This document shows positions 1 to 8,255 of a stretch of DNA of 39,104 nucleotides, one piece after another. Source of the stretch: Parageobacillus thermantarcticus (GTDB taxonomy: Bacteria; Bacillota; Bacilli; Bacillales; Anoxybacillaceae); NCBI RefSeq assembly GCF_900111865.1, contig NZ_FOJS01000029.1, forward strand, positions 1-39,104. Reading direction: 5' to 3'. A program made the position numbers and the translations under genes. Each line of letters starts with the position of its first letter. The stretch's first letter is position 1. Under the pieces are notes generated by a model, which worked only from the letters and a program-made list of their open reading frames with translations, searched no databases and was not told the origin of the DNA.

Positions 1-41
1 TCGGTGACTTGATTAATCTTCTTGTTTGAGATAGAATGCAT
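1..41 (-). CDS. N-terminus of an IS110-like transposase, cut by the window edge
   Basis: An ATG at 41-39 on the minus strand follows a strong ribosome-binding site (AAGGAGG, 8 nt upstream). It opens a frame reading MHSISNKKINQVT that leaves the window without a stop. As I recall them, IS110-family transposases of thermophilic bacilli start with a similar short polar segment (NKKINQVT) just before the first catalytic Asp. None of the catalytic domain is visible, so the family assignment rests on 13 residues and the structured upstream region. Another mobile-element gene is possible. Confidence 0.45.
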   Translation of the reverse strand, partial: MHSISNKKINQVT

Positions 42-48
42 GTATAGT

Positions 49-112
49 CCTCCTTGGTATTCAAATTAGGGGTCAATTCACAGATTGACACCCCCGAATC
101 ATACCAAGAGGG
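49..112. promoter_or_regulatory. Nested hairpin upstream of the transposase start; terminator-like on the plus strand
   Basis: The outer arms are CCTCCTTGGTAT (49-60) and ATACCAAGAGG (101-111). The inner arms are GGGGTCAAT (69-77) and ATTGACACCCC (84-94). Read on the plus strand the structure is followed by seven T residues (114-120), as in an intrinsic terminator. Read on the minus strand its 3' arm contains the AAGGAGG ribosome-binding site of the transposase frame, so the fold would hide that site in a read-through transcript. The asymmetric internal loop between the two stems also resembles the guide loops of IS110 bridge RNAs; that reading is inference. Confidence 0.6.
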
Positions 113-120
113 CTTTTTTT

Positions 121-270
121 ATTCAAGTCCCCGAAAAAACTTCTAACAGGAATGCTCCTTTCATACAAAAATATAACAAACATCAATAATAAAATCGACA
201 TATTTTATTAAAAAATTTTAATATTTTATATCAATTTTAACATTTTATCAGACTATACCCGCATTATAAC
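121..270. other. AT-rich intergenic sequence
   Basis: No credible reading frame. The sequence is strongly AT-rich between the hairpin and the pdaA terminator. The outer end of the left-edge mobile element should lie in or near this stretch, but I cannot place it because only one end of the element is in view. Confidence 0.5.
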
Positions 271-304
271 GAAAAATACCCCTTGGAACAAAACATTCAA
301 GGGG
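271..304 (-). terminator. Intrinsic terminator of pdaA
   Basis: On the minus strand CCCCTTG (304-298) pairs with CAAGGGG (285-279) across a 12-nt loop and is followed by TATTTTT. The 5' arm overlaps the pdaA stop codon. Confidence 0.75.
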
Positions 305-1100
305 CAAAAAGCAATGGAGGCAAATTCATTTTTTCGGTCATCAGATCATCAAGGCTTTTAAACGTGTAGCCTTGCTTGCGCAAATCGTCGATCACTTTCG
401 CAAGCGCCTCTGCATTATCTTTCGAGACGGTATGAAGCAATAAAATCGCACCCGGATGAATTTGTTTCATAATGTTATCATATGCGTACTCCCACCCTTT
501 TTGCTTGTCCGTCTGCCAATCAACAAACGCAAGTGACCAAAACACATGGTAATAACCAAGCTCGCGGGCGATCGCCATCGTCCGTTCACTGAAAATACCG
601 CGTGGCGGACGAAGATACATCATTCCTTTCTGTCCTGTCAGTTCTTCCGTTTTTTTCCGAACCGATTCCAGCTCCTCCCGCAGCCGCTCATCGCTCACTT
701 GCGTTAAATCAGGATGATGCCACGAGTGATTGCCGACAATATGCCCTTCTTTTGCCATTCGTTGCACTAAATCCGGCGCGGTGTTTAAATAGTGGCCTGT
801 CACAAAAAATGTCGCCGGCACTCGTTTTTCTTTTAAAACATCTAAAATTTTCGCGGTATAACCGTTTTCGTAACCGTTATCAAACGTTAAATAAATTTCT
901 TTTTTATTTGGATTTCCTAAATAAAACGCGTCATATTTGGCAAGCAGTTGATCCAGCTCTTTTCCCGCGGAAGGCGGCTTGTGGTTCTCGCTCCGTTTAA
1001 ATCCCCAATGAATCGCTTTATTGCTTGTCGCTTCCACGGAAACAGGAACAAACGATAAAATGACGGCACATAAAAACAACCATATCGTCGCGTTTTTCAC
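297..1100 (-). CDS. pdaA: Polysaccharide deacetylase, PdaA type
   Basis: Exported NodB-fold deacetylase of 267 residues. PdaA-type enzymes remove the acetyl group from N-acetylmuramate, which leads to muramic-delta-lactam in spore cortex. An N-terminal hydrophobic signal sequence (residues 5-24) precedes the catalytic domain. Visible motifs: TFDNG (about 72-76; Asn replaces the usual second Asp, as in PdaA proteins), the metal-binding HSWHH (about 124-128), RPPRG (about 164-168) and the C-terminal LLLHTVS. The start is GTG at 1100, 8 nt after AAGGAGGA. The gene stands alone between two terminators. Function by family is secure; the cortex role follows from B. subtilis PdaA. Confidence 0.88.
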   Translation of the reverse strand: MKNATIWLFLCAVILSFVPVSVEATSNKAIHWGFKRSENHKPPSAGKELDQLLAKYDAFYLGNPNKKEIYLTFDNGYENGYTAKILDVLKEKRVPATFFVTGHYLNTAPDLVQRMAKEGHIVGNHSWHHPDLTQVSDERLREELESVRKKTEELTGQKGMMYLRPPRGIFSERTMAIARELGYYHVFWSLAFVDWQTDKQKGWEYAYDNIMKQIHPGAILLLHTVSKDNAEALAKVIDDLRKQGYTFKSLDDLMTEKMNLPPLLFAP

Positions 1101-1178
1101 CGATTTTTCCTCCTTGTCGTGCTGCTAACCATTAGTTTTTTCCATCGCTTCCGCTTTAACCGTGCCATTTGTTGCATA

Positions 1179-1213
1179 AAAAATCACCGCCAGCACTAGG
1201 CTGACGGTGGTAA
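1179..1213 (-). terminator. Intrinsic terminator of the fumarase gene
   Basis: On the minus strand CACCGTCAG pairs imperfectly with CTGGCGGTG across CCTAGTG, followed by ATTTTTTATG. It lies just after the fumarase stop. Confidence 0.7.
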
Positions 1214-1251
1214 CGAGAGCGTTTCTCGATATCTTCATCGATGGCGAACTT

Positions 1252-2805
1252 TTATTTGAAAACTGGTTCTTTAAATTGAGCGAGTTTTTCTAACGACGAT
1301 TTCTCGACATCTTCGTGCAAGCTGTTGCCGTGTGAATCCATCGTGACGACGGCGGTGAAGTTTTCGACGCGCAAATGCCACATCGCTTCCGGAATACCAA
1401 ACTCCAACAGATCGACGCCTTCTACCGATTTAATACAGTCCGCATAATATTGCGCCGCACCGCCGATCGCGTTCAAATAGACGCCGCCGTGTTCTTTTAA
1501 GGCTTGCAGCGTTTTTGCGCCCATGCCGCCTTTGCCGATGACCGCGCGGACGCCGAATTTTTTCATAATGTCGCCTTGGTACGGCTCCTCGCGAATGCTT
1601 GTCGTCGGGCCGGCCGCTTTCACTTGCCAATTGCCGTTCTCATCTTTCAGCATGACCGGGCCACAGTGGTAAATAATTTGTCCGTTCAGATCAACAGGCG
1701 CATCGTGGTCCATTAAATATTTATGAATCGCATCGCGGCCGGTATAAATGATTCCGTTAATGCGCACGACGTCGCCGACTTTCAACTGGCGAATCTGTTC
1801 TTCTGTAATCGGAGGTTCTAATACGACTTCACGAGTTTCGCCAAGCTGAGCGGCCGCCGACGTTTCGGCTTTCTCCAATTCTTTTGCAAAATCGACGTCT
1901 TCGCCTTCCTGATAGAGCCACTCCGTGATTTCGCCTGTTTCTGGGTCGATTTTGACGCCAAGGCGGCGGAACGCCCAGCAGTTATAAGCGACAGATACGA
2001 AAAAGCTTGCCGGGATGCGGTGCATCGCTCCAATTTTGCAGCCTAGCAGCGTCGATTCACCGCCGAATCCCATTGTGCCGATACCGAGTTTATTGGCATT
2101 TTCCATAATGTATTCTTCTAAGCGGCGAAGATCTTCGTTTGGATTGACATCGTCGACGGAACGGAAAAGCTGGTCTTTCGCCAGTTCATAGCCGGAAGCG
2201 CGGTCGCCGCCGATGCCGACGCCGATAAATCCGGCGCTGCAGCCTTGCCCTTGCGCTTGGTATACTGCATGCAAAATGCATTTGCGGATGCCATCTAAGT
2301 CGCGCCCGGCGCGGCCAAGCCCTTCCAGTTCACACGGCAAGCTGTATTGAATGTTTTTGTTTTCACAGCCGCCTCCTTTTAAAATAAGGCGCACATCAAT
2401 GTAATCGTTTTCCCATTGTTCAAATTTAATAACAGGAACACCGACGCCAAGGTTGTCGCCGCTATTTTTTCCTGTCAACGAATCAACGGAGTTCGGACGA
2501 AGCTTCCCGTCTTTCGTCGCTTGAACGATCGCGGCATGAATCGCTTCTTTCATTTTTATTTGATTGGCGCCGACCGGCACTTTAATTTTGAACGTTGGCA
2601 ATCCTGTGTCTTGGCAAATCGGCGATACGTTTTCCTCCGCCATTTTAATATTGCCGGCAATCGTCGTCAGCGCCATCGCCGCTCGCGTTCCCGCATTTTC
2701 CCGCGCTTTTGCACGAGCGATCGCCCGACGCACGTCTTTTGGCAGTTTCGTGGAAGTCTCCACGATAAGCTCATACATGCTTTGTTGGAATTTTTCCATG
2801 TTCAA
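1252..2805 (-). CDS. fumA: Class I fumarate hydratase (iron-sulfur)
   Basis: Cytosolic TCA-cycle enzyme interconverting fumarate and malate with a labile [4Fe-4S] cluster. The 517 residues contain the fused alpha and beta halves of class I fumarases. Cluster-associated cysteines are visible in PICQDTG, GGGCENKN and QGCSAGFIGVGIGG. The C-terminal half has the expected IYHCGP, AAGPTTS and GKGGMG motifs. TTG at 2805 lies 9 nt after AAGGGG; ATG at 2799 is the alternative start. B. subtilis has the iron-free class II enzyme CitG at its main locus, so this is a different fumarase type. A related class I hydratase substrate such as tartrate cannot be excluded, but the length and motifs fit FumA. Confidence 0.88.
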   Translation of the reverse strand: MNMEKFQQSMYELIVETSTKLPKDVRRAIARAKARENAGTRAAMALTTIAGNIKMAEENVSPICQDTGLPTFKIKVPVGANQIKMKEAIHAAIVQATKDGKLRPNSVDSLTGKNSGDNLGVGVPVIKFEQWENDYIDVRLILKGGGCENKNIQYSLPCELEGLGRAGRDLDGIRKCILHAVYQAQGQGCSAGFIGVGIGGDRASGYELAKDQLFRSVDDVNPNEDLRRLEEYIMENANKLGIGTMGFGGESTLLGCKIGAMHRIPASFFVSVAYNCWAFRRLGVKIDPETGEITEWLYQEGEDVDFAKELEKAETSAAAQLGETREVVLEPPITEEQIRQLKVGDVVRINGIIYTGRDAIHKYLMDHDAPVDLNGQIIYHCGPVMLKDENGNWQVKAAGPTTSIREEPYQGDIMKKFGVRAVIGKGGMGAKTLQALKEHGGVYLNAIGGAAQYYADCIKSVEGVDLLEFGIPEAMWHLRVENFTAVVTMDSHGNSLHEDVEKSSLEKLAQFKEPVFK

Positions 2806-3082
2806 CGTTCAACGCCCCTTCCCCTTTGCTCGTCCTATGTATTACTATTTCGAATTGTCTTCCTATTCATTATAACGTTTTTCCACCTTTGTGTAAATTG
2901 AACCCCCTCCTGCCTCGCAGAAAAAGGAGGCTTCCATGTTCATTTGCTTCATCCGTATTTGTTACTTTCAAAAGTTTGCATCGTGCGTGCAAACGATCAT
3001 ACATATATGAAAAAATGTTGTCCGAACCTACCCGCTCATCGATAGTGGATGCGATTGCCCGTTGCGCATATGGTTAAAGCAA

Positions 3083-3112
3083 TTGACAATTGCCGCGTTC
3101 GTTTTTCATAAT
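3083..3112 (+). promoter_or_regulatory. Sigma-A promoter of yfkAB
   Basis: TTGACA (3083-3088) and CATAAT (3107-3112) are separated by 18 bp. They lie about 95 bp before the start codon. Confidence 0.65.
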
Positions 3113-3132
3113 AAACGATGACTGCATCAAAG

Positions 3133-3170
3133 ATATTTCGGTCATTGAAAGCAAAACGTGTCCGAAATAT
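3133..3170 (+). promoter_or_regulatory. Stem-loop in the yfkAB leader
   Basis: ATATTTCGG (3133-3141) and CCGAAATAT (3162-3170) form a perfect 9-bp stem with a 20-nt loop. It sits between the predicted transcription start and the ribosome-binding site. No terminator-like T run follows. No known riboswitch signature was recognised. Confidence 0.5.
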
Positions 3171-3205
3171 TGTTAGTTTAGCTTACCAGAAAAGAGGAGA
3201 AACAT

Positions 3206-4330
3206 ATGGATTCATTTACACTTCAACCTATTACACCGTCGTTTGACCCATGGGAAGCGTATCTTGATATAGAAGAATACGGAAAACTGCAGTTGACAAA
3301 CATCGAATTTACGACGACGACATTATGCAATATGCGTTGTGAACATTGTGCCGTCGGTTACACGTTGCAAACAAAAGACCCGGAAGCGCTCCCGCTTGAT
3401 TTATTAATCAAGCGGCTGGAAGAAATCCCGCATTTACGCTCGTTAAGCATTACCGGCGGTGAGCCAATGTTGTCGTTGAAATCGGTGAACGACTATGTCG
3501 TACCGTTGTTGAAGTACGCCCATGAGCGAGGGGTGCGGACGCAGCTCAACTCAAACTTGACGCTTGAGCTAGACCGTTACGAAAAAATAATTCCATATTT
3601 GGATGTGCTGCATATTTCGCATAACTGGGGAACGATCGATGACTTTGTCGAAGGCGGATTCGCGATGATGGAACGCAAACCTAGCGTCGCGCAGCGTGAA
3701 AAATATTTCGAACGAATGATTGAAAACGCGAAAGCTTTGGCAAAAGCGGGAGTCATCGTCTCCGCAGAGACAATGCTAAACAAGCGGACCGTTCCGCACT
3801 TAGAAAAAATTCATCGCCAAGTCGTCGATGAAATGCATTGCAAACGCCATGAAGTGCATCCGATGTACCCTAGTGATTTTGCAAGCGCGCTCGAAACATT
3901 GAGCTTGGACGAATTGCGGCAGGCCATCCATCATCTTCTCGATATTCGCGATGAAAATGTTTGGATGTTGTTCGGGACGCTTCCGTTTTATCCATGTAGC
4001 GATAATGAAGAGGATTTAGCGCTGCTGAAACGGCTGTATTCCAGCAAAAACGTGACCGTCCGCAACGATCCGGATGGACGCTCCCGCTTAAACGTCAATA
4101 TTTTTACAGGAGATATCATCGTGACAGACTTCGGCGATGAGCCGGCGCTCGGAAACATCCGTCATGACACGCTGTTAGAAGCATATGAAAGATGGCTAAG
4201 CTCCCCGCTCGCGCAACAGCTTAACTGTCATTGCCCATCTGTCCAATGCCTCGGACCGAACGTACTTGTGAAAAACGCCTATTATTCTGATGTTGATTTT
4301 ACAAAACGAAAAGCGCGAATTAAAAAATAA
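3206..4330 (+). CDS. yfkAB: Radical SAM protein YfkAB
   Basis: A 374-residue radical S-adenosylmethionine protein. The SAM-cluster motif CNMRCEHC lies at about residues 41-48, followed by the GGEP SAM-binding motif (TGGEPML, about 83-89). A C-terminal cysteine set (CHCPSVQCLG) may hold an auxiliary cluster, as in the CxCxxxxC subfamily named after YfkAB. The substrate is unknown. In B. subtilis yfkA and yfkB are parts of the same gene. AAGAGGAGAAAC precedes the ATG. It is transcribed alone and converges on yfkD. Confidence 0.85.
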   Translation: MDSFTLQPITPSFDPWEAYLDIEEYGKLQLTNIEFTTTTLCNMRCEHCAVGYTLQTKDPEALPLDLLIKRLEEIPHLRSLSITGGEPMLSLKSVNDYVVPLLKYAHERGVRTQLNSNLTLELDRYEKIIPYLDVLHISHNWGTIDDFVEGGFAMMERKPSVAQREKYFERMIENAKALAKAGVIVSAETMLNKRTVPHLEKIHRQVVDEMHCKRHEVHPMYPSDFASALETLSLDELRQAIHHLLDIRDENVWMLFGTLPFYPCSDNEEDLALLKRLYSSKNVTVRNDPDGRSRLNVNIFTGDIIVTDFGDEPALGNIRHDTLLEAYERWLSSPLAQQLNCHCPSVQCLGPNVLVKNAYYSDVDFTKRKARIKK

Positions 4331-4360
4331 AAAGAGGCTAACTTGTATATGGCAACACAG

Positions 4361-4399
4361 AAGAAGGGTGTCCACTACTTTTGGGACACCCTTCTTCTT
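4361..4399. terminator. Bidirectional terminator between yfkAB and yfkD
   Basis: AAGAAGGGTGTCC pairs with GGGACACCCTTCTT across a short loop, with T residues on the plus side. The two flanking genes converge here. Confidence 0.85.
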
Positions 4400-5188
4400 T
4401 TACCGCGGTTGTTCGCTTGTGACGTATGCAAAATATAGACGGTCTTGCACAGGGATCCACGCGCCAATTCCCCTTGTTGTGACGTTTTTCACGACGATTT
4501 TCTTTTTATTCCCTTTCAGGACGACATACACTTCTCCATAAGTGACTTTTCCTTTTTCATTCACAGCAGGCGCATAAGCGTATAAATAGCCGAGCTTTTT
4601 CGCAGGCACCGCATATGGGTGATCTTTTTTCGTCCCAATCCCGACGACCGTGCTAAACGCTAACGGCAAATTCGTTTTTTTCATTGCCGCAGTCAGCATC
4701 ATTTTTTGCACCGCTTCTTCATTTGGAATTTGCGCCGTTAAACCGCCGCGCACATGTTTTTGCGTCTCTTGTCTGTAATATAGCTTTTGTGGGGCATTGC
4801 CGCCGCGATTATCGAGAAAATTTGTGTTGATTTTTTGGTATTCCCAATTTGTCGACGTTTCTAGCGATTGATAATGGAGCGGCCATTGCCCTAAGTAAAT
4901 CGTCGCCCTGTATCCAATGGCAAACGGCGTGCTTGAAACGGAAGATTCGTTAAGAAGCCGAATCAGTTCTGGATTCTCAATTTTTACGTTCGCCGAATTC
5001 AAGAGCTGTTTCGTAAATTTGCTTGGTTCCAAATACGGCAAATCTTGCGTCGGGTTTGGGTACGTATTTTCTTTCGCAATATCCACTACCGAGTTCGGTC
5101 CGACTTGTCTGGAAGTAGCATCAGCGGTGAAAGCAGTGGCATACACCATAAACATGCCAATAAAAAGGCAAATACTCCATTTTTTCAT
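4400..5188 (-). CDS. yfkD: YfkD family exported protein
   Basis: Exported protein of unknown function with about 262 residues from the preferred start. MKKWSICLFIGMFMVYATAF is a typical signal peptide ending near TADATS. The start is ATG at 5188, preceded by GGAAAGGAG at 9 nt; a longer frame to 5254 would add a polar extension before the signal peptide and is less likely. The mature part mixes helix and strand, with no catalytic motif I can recognise. Identity comes from sequence character and its place between yfkAB and the yfkE antiporter, as in B. subtilis. Confidence 0.75.
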   Translation of the reverse strand: MKKWSICLFIGMFMVYATAFTADATSRQVGPNSVVDIAKENTYPNPTQDLPYLEPSKFTKQLLNSANVKIENPELIRLLNESSVSSTPFAIGYRATIYLGQWPLHYQSLETSTNWEYQKINTNFLDNRGGNAPQKLYYRQETQKHVRGGLTAQIPNEEAVQKMMLTAAMKKTNLPLAFSTVVGIGTKKDHPYAVPAKKLGYLYAYAPAVNEKGKVTYGEVYVVLKGNKKKIVVKNVTTRGIGAWIPVQDRLYFAYVTSEQPR

Positions 5189-5273
5189 TAACGGTCGCTC
5201 CTTTCCATTACTACTTTCACCGTTATTTTTTTCAAAAAAATACCGTTTATCCACATCGAAAAAAATTTATGAC

Positions 5274-5305
5274 AAAAAGGCTCTGCCTCATGGCAGAGCC
5301 TTTTT
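5274..5305 (-). terminator. Terminator of the calcium/proton antiporter gene
   Basis: AAAAAGGCTCTGCC and GGCAGAGCCTTTTT form a perfect 14-bp stem with a TCAT loop. It is symmetrical and can act in either direction, but it lies just after the antiporter stop. Confidence 0.9.
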
Positions 5306-5308
5306 CGA

Positions 5309-6361
5309 TCAAAGCAAATAAAAGCCAATTCCCATAATCGTATAAGCGGCGAGCAATGTCGCTCCTTCAAACCAGTTCGTATCCCCGTCATTGGAAAGCA
5401 CGATCGTCAACAGTACAGATGTCGCCATCGCGATCAATTCCGGAAGCGAAAAAACGAGCGGCATTTTTTCTGGAAAGAGCAAAGAAACTAGAACAAGCAC
5501 AGGCGCAACAAACATGGCGATTTGCAACGTTGAACCGATCGCGATTTCGACGGCGACATTCATTTTGTTTTTATATGCCATAATCACAGCCGAAGCGTGC
5601 TCCGCTGCGTTTCCAACGATGGCGACAATGATAATCCCGATAAACAATTCGCTCCATCCGAATGATTCCGCCACCGTTTCAAACGTATGGACAAGTCTCT
5701 CGGATATGTAAGCAACGGCGACGGTCGCCAGCGCCAAAATCAAAACCGATTTTCCTTTCGTCCATTCCGGTTCTTCGTGTTCTTCGACGACATCCGACTT
5801 TTGCTGATACACACCGCGATGGGTGACAAGCTTAAAGTATAACGCTGCCAAATATAAAACGATCATAATAATCGAAATGCCGACGCTAAGCGATAGTTTT
5901 TCTTGAGCCGACATGTTCATTGTAAACACTTCAGGGATCACAAATGCCACTAAAATTGCAAACGTAAGCAATCCCGCGTTATGGCGGGCGTCATATACAT
6001 TGAATTCTTGCCGTTTATATTTAAGGCCGCCAACAAAAAACGATAAGCCAGCCACTAATAATAAGTTGCCAAGCACTGAACCGGTAAGTGAGGCAAGCAC
6101 GACTTCCACAAGCCCCGCTTTTAATGCAAAAATAGAAATAATGAGCTCGACCGCGTTTCCGAACGTAGCATTGAGCAATCCCCCTATGCGAGGGCCGGCT
6201 ACAATCGCCAAACTTTCCGTAGCGCGCCCCATATAGCTTGCTAAAGCAATAATCGTTAAACAATAAACAACAAACATCAAGACGGCAGGCCAATGAAGGA
6301 AACTGCCGATTACTGATAATGGAACTCCGATCGATACCATCAGCGCAAATACTTTATTCAT
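5309..6361 (-). CDS. chaA: Ca2+/H+ antiporter, CaCA family
   Basis: Membrane antiporter of 350 residues with about eleven hydrophobic segments. It carries the two alpha-repeats typical of cation/proton exchangers: GLLNATFGNAVELIIS (about 60-75) and IVAIVGNAAEHASAV (about 244-258), each with the ion-binding Glu. It corresponds to B. subtilis YfkE/ChaA, which exports calcium in exchange for protons. The ATG at 6361 follows GGAAAGGTGGAG. The gene ends at a strong terminator and is divergent from the MFS gene. Confidence 0.9.
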   Translation of the reverse strand: MNKVFALMVSIGVPLSVIGSFLHWPAVLMFVVYCLTIIALASYMGRATESLAIVAGPRIGGLLNATFGNAVELIISIFALKAGLVEVVLASLTGSVLGNLLLVAGLSFFVGGLKYKRQEFNVYDARHNAGLLTFAILVAFVIPEVFTMNMSAQEKLSLSVGISIIMIVLYLAALYFKLVTHRGVYQQKSDVVEEHEEPEWTKGKSVLILALATVAVAYISERLVHTFETVAESFGWSELFIGIIIVAIVGNAAEHASAVIMAYKNKMNVAVEIAIGSTLQIAMFVAPVLVLVSLLFPEKMPLVFSLPELIAMATSVLLTIVLSNDGDTNWFEGATLLAAYTIMGIGFYLL

Positions 6362-6733
6362 CGTGATGACTCCACCTTTCCTAATCGGTTAAAAAAATTC
6401 TTTTTACCATCCTATATAACAAACGGTTCCGCTCGATATCGCTAGATGATATTGCATTAGACCCGTTTTTACAATAAATGAAGGAGACAAGCTAAGATTG
6501 TACAATTATATGGATGGAAGGAAATCCTTCCGTCCAATGAACTTGCATTTCCTTTTCACCCAAAATCCAAGCCTCCATCAAGCTTATGCTCCAACTTTTG
6601 GCAGCGAAAATCGCGGTCTTCTTCCGCTAATATTCCTAAATTTTATTATCCCTCCTCGTTCTGCTTGCCTTGCGCATATAAACTATGTACCATGTTAAAC
6701 GAACGCCATTTTCGGAAACGAGGTATAAAAGCG
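6362..6733. other. Intergenic region between divergent antiporter and MFS genes
   Basis: Holds a short imperfect hairpin, TGGATGGAAGG (6511-6521) with CCTTCCGTCCA (6526-6536), preceded by a GAAGGAG-like site near 6481. A 66-codon frame starting at TTG 6498 exists here, but its composition is not protein-like and it runs into the MFS start region. I do not call it as a gene. Confidence 0.4.
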
Positions 6734-7876
6734 ATGCGCTTTTGGATTTTAATCAGCATTGTCGCCATTTCCGGTTTATCGCAAGGGATGTTGCTGCCAC
6801 TGCTTTCGATGTTGCTTGAAAAACATGGAGCTTCTTCTTCCATAAACGGCATGCACGCCACGGCGCTGTATATCGGCGTCCTATTGATTTCGCCGTTTTT
6901 GGAAAAACCGCTCCGTCAATATGGATACAAACCTATGATTATCCTTGGTGGTTTTATTGTAATATCATCACTCGCCTTATTTCCAGCTTTTCACTCGTTT
7001 TTGTTTTGGTTTTTCCTGCGCCTTTGCATCGGAATCGGCGACCATATGCTCCATTTTGCGACACAAACGTGGATTACCGACTTTTCTCCGTCACACCGGC
7101 GAGGCCGCAATTTGTCATTATACGGACTGTCTTTCGGCATCGGATTTTCAGCTGGTCCGCTGTTAGCGTCACTCATTCAATTCAAGGAATCGTTGCCGTT
7201 TTTTTTATCATCGTTGCTTAGCCTTATCGGCTGGTGTAGCGTCTTTTTTCTGCAAAACGAACGGCCGAAAGAAAGCGAACAATCCAGTTCGGCGCGCACG
7301 TTCGATCGCTTTGTTCATGCATGGAAATATGCGTGGGTTGCTTTATTGCTGCCGTTCACTTACGGCTTTTTAGAAGCGGCGATTCATGCCATTTTCCCTG
7401 TTTACGCTTTGCGGGAGCATATTGTGATAGAACATGTGGCATTTATTTTACCAGCTTTTTCACTCGGCGGCATCCTCTTTCAGTTGCCGCTTGGATTATT
7501 AAGCGATCGTTTGGAGCGAAAACGAGTTATTGCCGGCGCTTTATTGATCGGAAGCGTCAGTTTTTTTGGAGCTTATTTATTCCGCCACTTCCTTGTTGGC
7601 CTTGCTGTTTGTTTCTTTATTGCCGGCATGTTTGTCGGTTCTCTGTTTTCACTCGGCATTACGTATATGGCGGATTTGCTACCAAAACATCTTCTTGCCT
7701 CCGGAAACTTGCTATGCGGCATGCTGTACAGCATCGGCAGCATGATCGGCCCGTTTGTTAACGGTTTAGCAATCGAATATGGCACGAACAATAACTTTTT
7801 CTTTACAATCAGCGCCATTCTTTTCCTTTCCTTTTTGCTATTGCTATCGAACAGAAAAAAGAAGGTCACCCATTGA
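6734..7876 (+). CDS. yfkF: Major facilitator superfamily exporter, YfkF type
   Basis: Membrane transporter of about 380 residues with 12 hydrophobic segments. MFS loop motifs are present, including the segment-7/8 loop LLSDRLERKRVIA and DFSPSHRRGRNLSLYG after segment 4. It matches the position of B. subtilis YfkF, an annotated drug-efflux-like protein; the substrate is unknown. I prefer the start MRFWILISIV at 6734, which begins directly with the first membrane segment and follows ACGAGGT; an upstream in-frame start at 6665 would add 23 polar residues. Confidence 0.8.
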   Translation: MRFWILISIVAISGLSQGMLLPLLSMLLEKHGASSSINGMHATALYIGVLLISPFLEKPLRQYGYKPMIILGGFIVISSLALFPAFHSFLFWFFLRLCIGIGDHMLHFATQTWITDFSPSHRRGRNLSLYGLSFGIGFSAGPLLASLIQFKESLPFFLSSLLSLIGWCSVFFLQNERPKESEQSSSARTFDRFVHAWKYAWVALLLPFTYGFLEAAIHAIFPVYALREHIVIEHVAFILPAFSLGGILFQLPLGLLSDRLERKRVIAGALLIGSVSFFGAYLFRHFLVGLAVCFFIAGMFVGSLFSLGITYMADLLPKHLLASGNLLCGMLYSIGSMIGPFVNGLAIEYGTNNNFFFTISAILFLSFLLLLSNRKKKVTH

Positions 7877-7890
7877 TGACCTTCTTTTTT
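7855..7890 (+). terminator. Terminator of yfkF
   Basis: AAGAAGGTCA and TGACCTTCTT form the stem, which overlaps the stop codon of the MFS gene and ends in TTTTTT. Confidence 0.85.
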
Positions 7891-7909
7891 GTTTATTTTC
7901 AAAAAATTA

Positions 7910-7939
7910 TTGACCTTTTCCTTTTGTCTGTTATATAAT
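7910..7939 (+). promoter_or_regulatory. Sigma-A promoter of the small BH0509-type gene
   Basis: TTGACC (7910-7915) and TATAAT (7934-7939) are 18 bp apart. The perfect 14-bp palindrome CTGTTTTAAAACAG follows at 7960-7973, inside the predicted leader just before the GAGGGAGG ribosome-binding site, and may be a regulator site. Confidence 0.65.
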
Positions 7940-7990
7940 AATGGCAACAATTAATTAATCTGTTTTAAAACAGAGGGAGGGCAATAATCA

Positions 7991-8137
7991 ATGATTAGAG
8001 CGGAACGAAAAAACATGATTGAGTTTATTGAAAAAGTAAGAGGAATCTCCAGAGATCAACTTGCTTATATGACAGACGCGGAAATTGAATATATTTACGA
8101 GCTGTATTACCACAATCATGAAGAAATCGCCGAATAA
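7991..8137 (+). CDS. Small acidic protein, BH0509 family
   Basis: A 48-residue frame starting MIRAERKNMIEFIEKVRGIS and ending HNHEEIAE. ATG at 7991 follows AGGGAGGGCAATAATCA, and a well-formed promoter stands upstream. The pattern ERKNMIEFI, then MTDAEIEYIYELYY fits the BH0509 family of short soluble proteins of unknown function found in Bacillaceae. It is predicted to be two short helices. A degenerate IS256-like miniature repeat lies between its stop and the terminator at 8256. Confidence 0.75.
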   Translation: MIRAERKNMIEFIEKVRGISRDQLAYMTDAEIEYIYELYYHNHEEIAE

Positions 8138-8145
8138 AGATGAAA

Positions 8146-8251
8146 TCCAAGAAGTTGTGTAAAAAAGCGGACACAAAGCGGTTCTATTTTCCAGAGACAT
8201 CAATTCACTACACTGGGAGTCGGATTTTACACAAACATTAGGACTTGGTCC
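8146..8251. repeat. Degenerate IS256-like miniature inverted-repeat element
   Basis: The left end has CCAAG then TTGTGTAAAA (8147-8164). The right end is TTTTACACAAACATTAGGAC followed by TTGG (8225-8248). The right end, reverse-complemented, matches the repeats at 20635-20727 and 39009. The left arm lacks about 6 bp of the motif, so the element looks old. A clean target duplication is not visible. It sits between a stop codon and its terminator. Confidence 0.6.
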
Positions 8252-8255
8252 AAAT

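Larger units (their letters stand above)
2806..3205. other. Intergenic region between divergent fumarase and yfkAB genes
   Basis: No convincing frame of its own. It contains the CCTCC/GGAGG hairpin near 2907-2930, the yfkAB promoter near 3083-3112 and a leader stem-loop at 3133-3170, described separately. Confidence 0.5.

Noticed and set aside
2890-2905. TTGTGTAAATT match to the IS256-like ends
   Set aside because: Only an 11-bp core matches, without the CAAGTCC block or a partner arm; probably chance.
6498-6698. 66-codon plus-strand frame between the antiporter and MFS genes
   Set aside because: It has a fair ribosome-binding site, but its composition is not protein-like, it contains a hairpin and it runs into the MFS start region.
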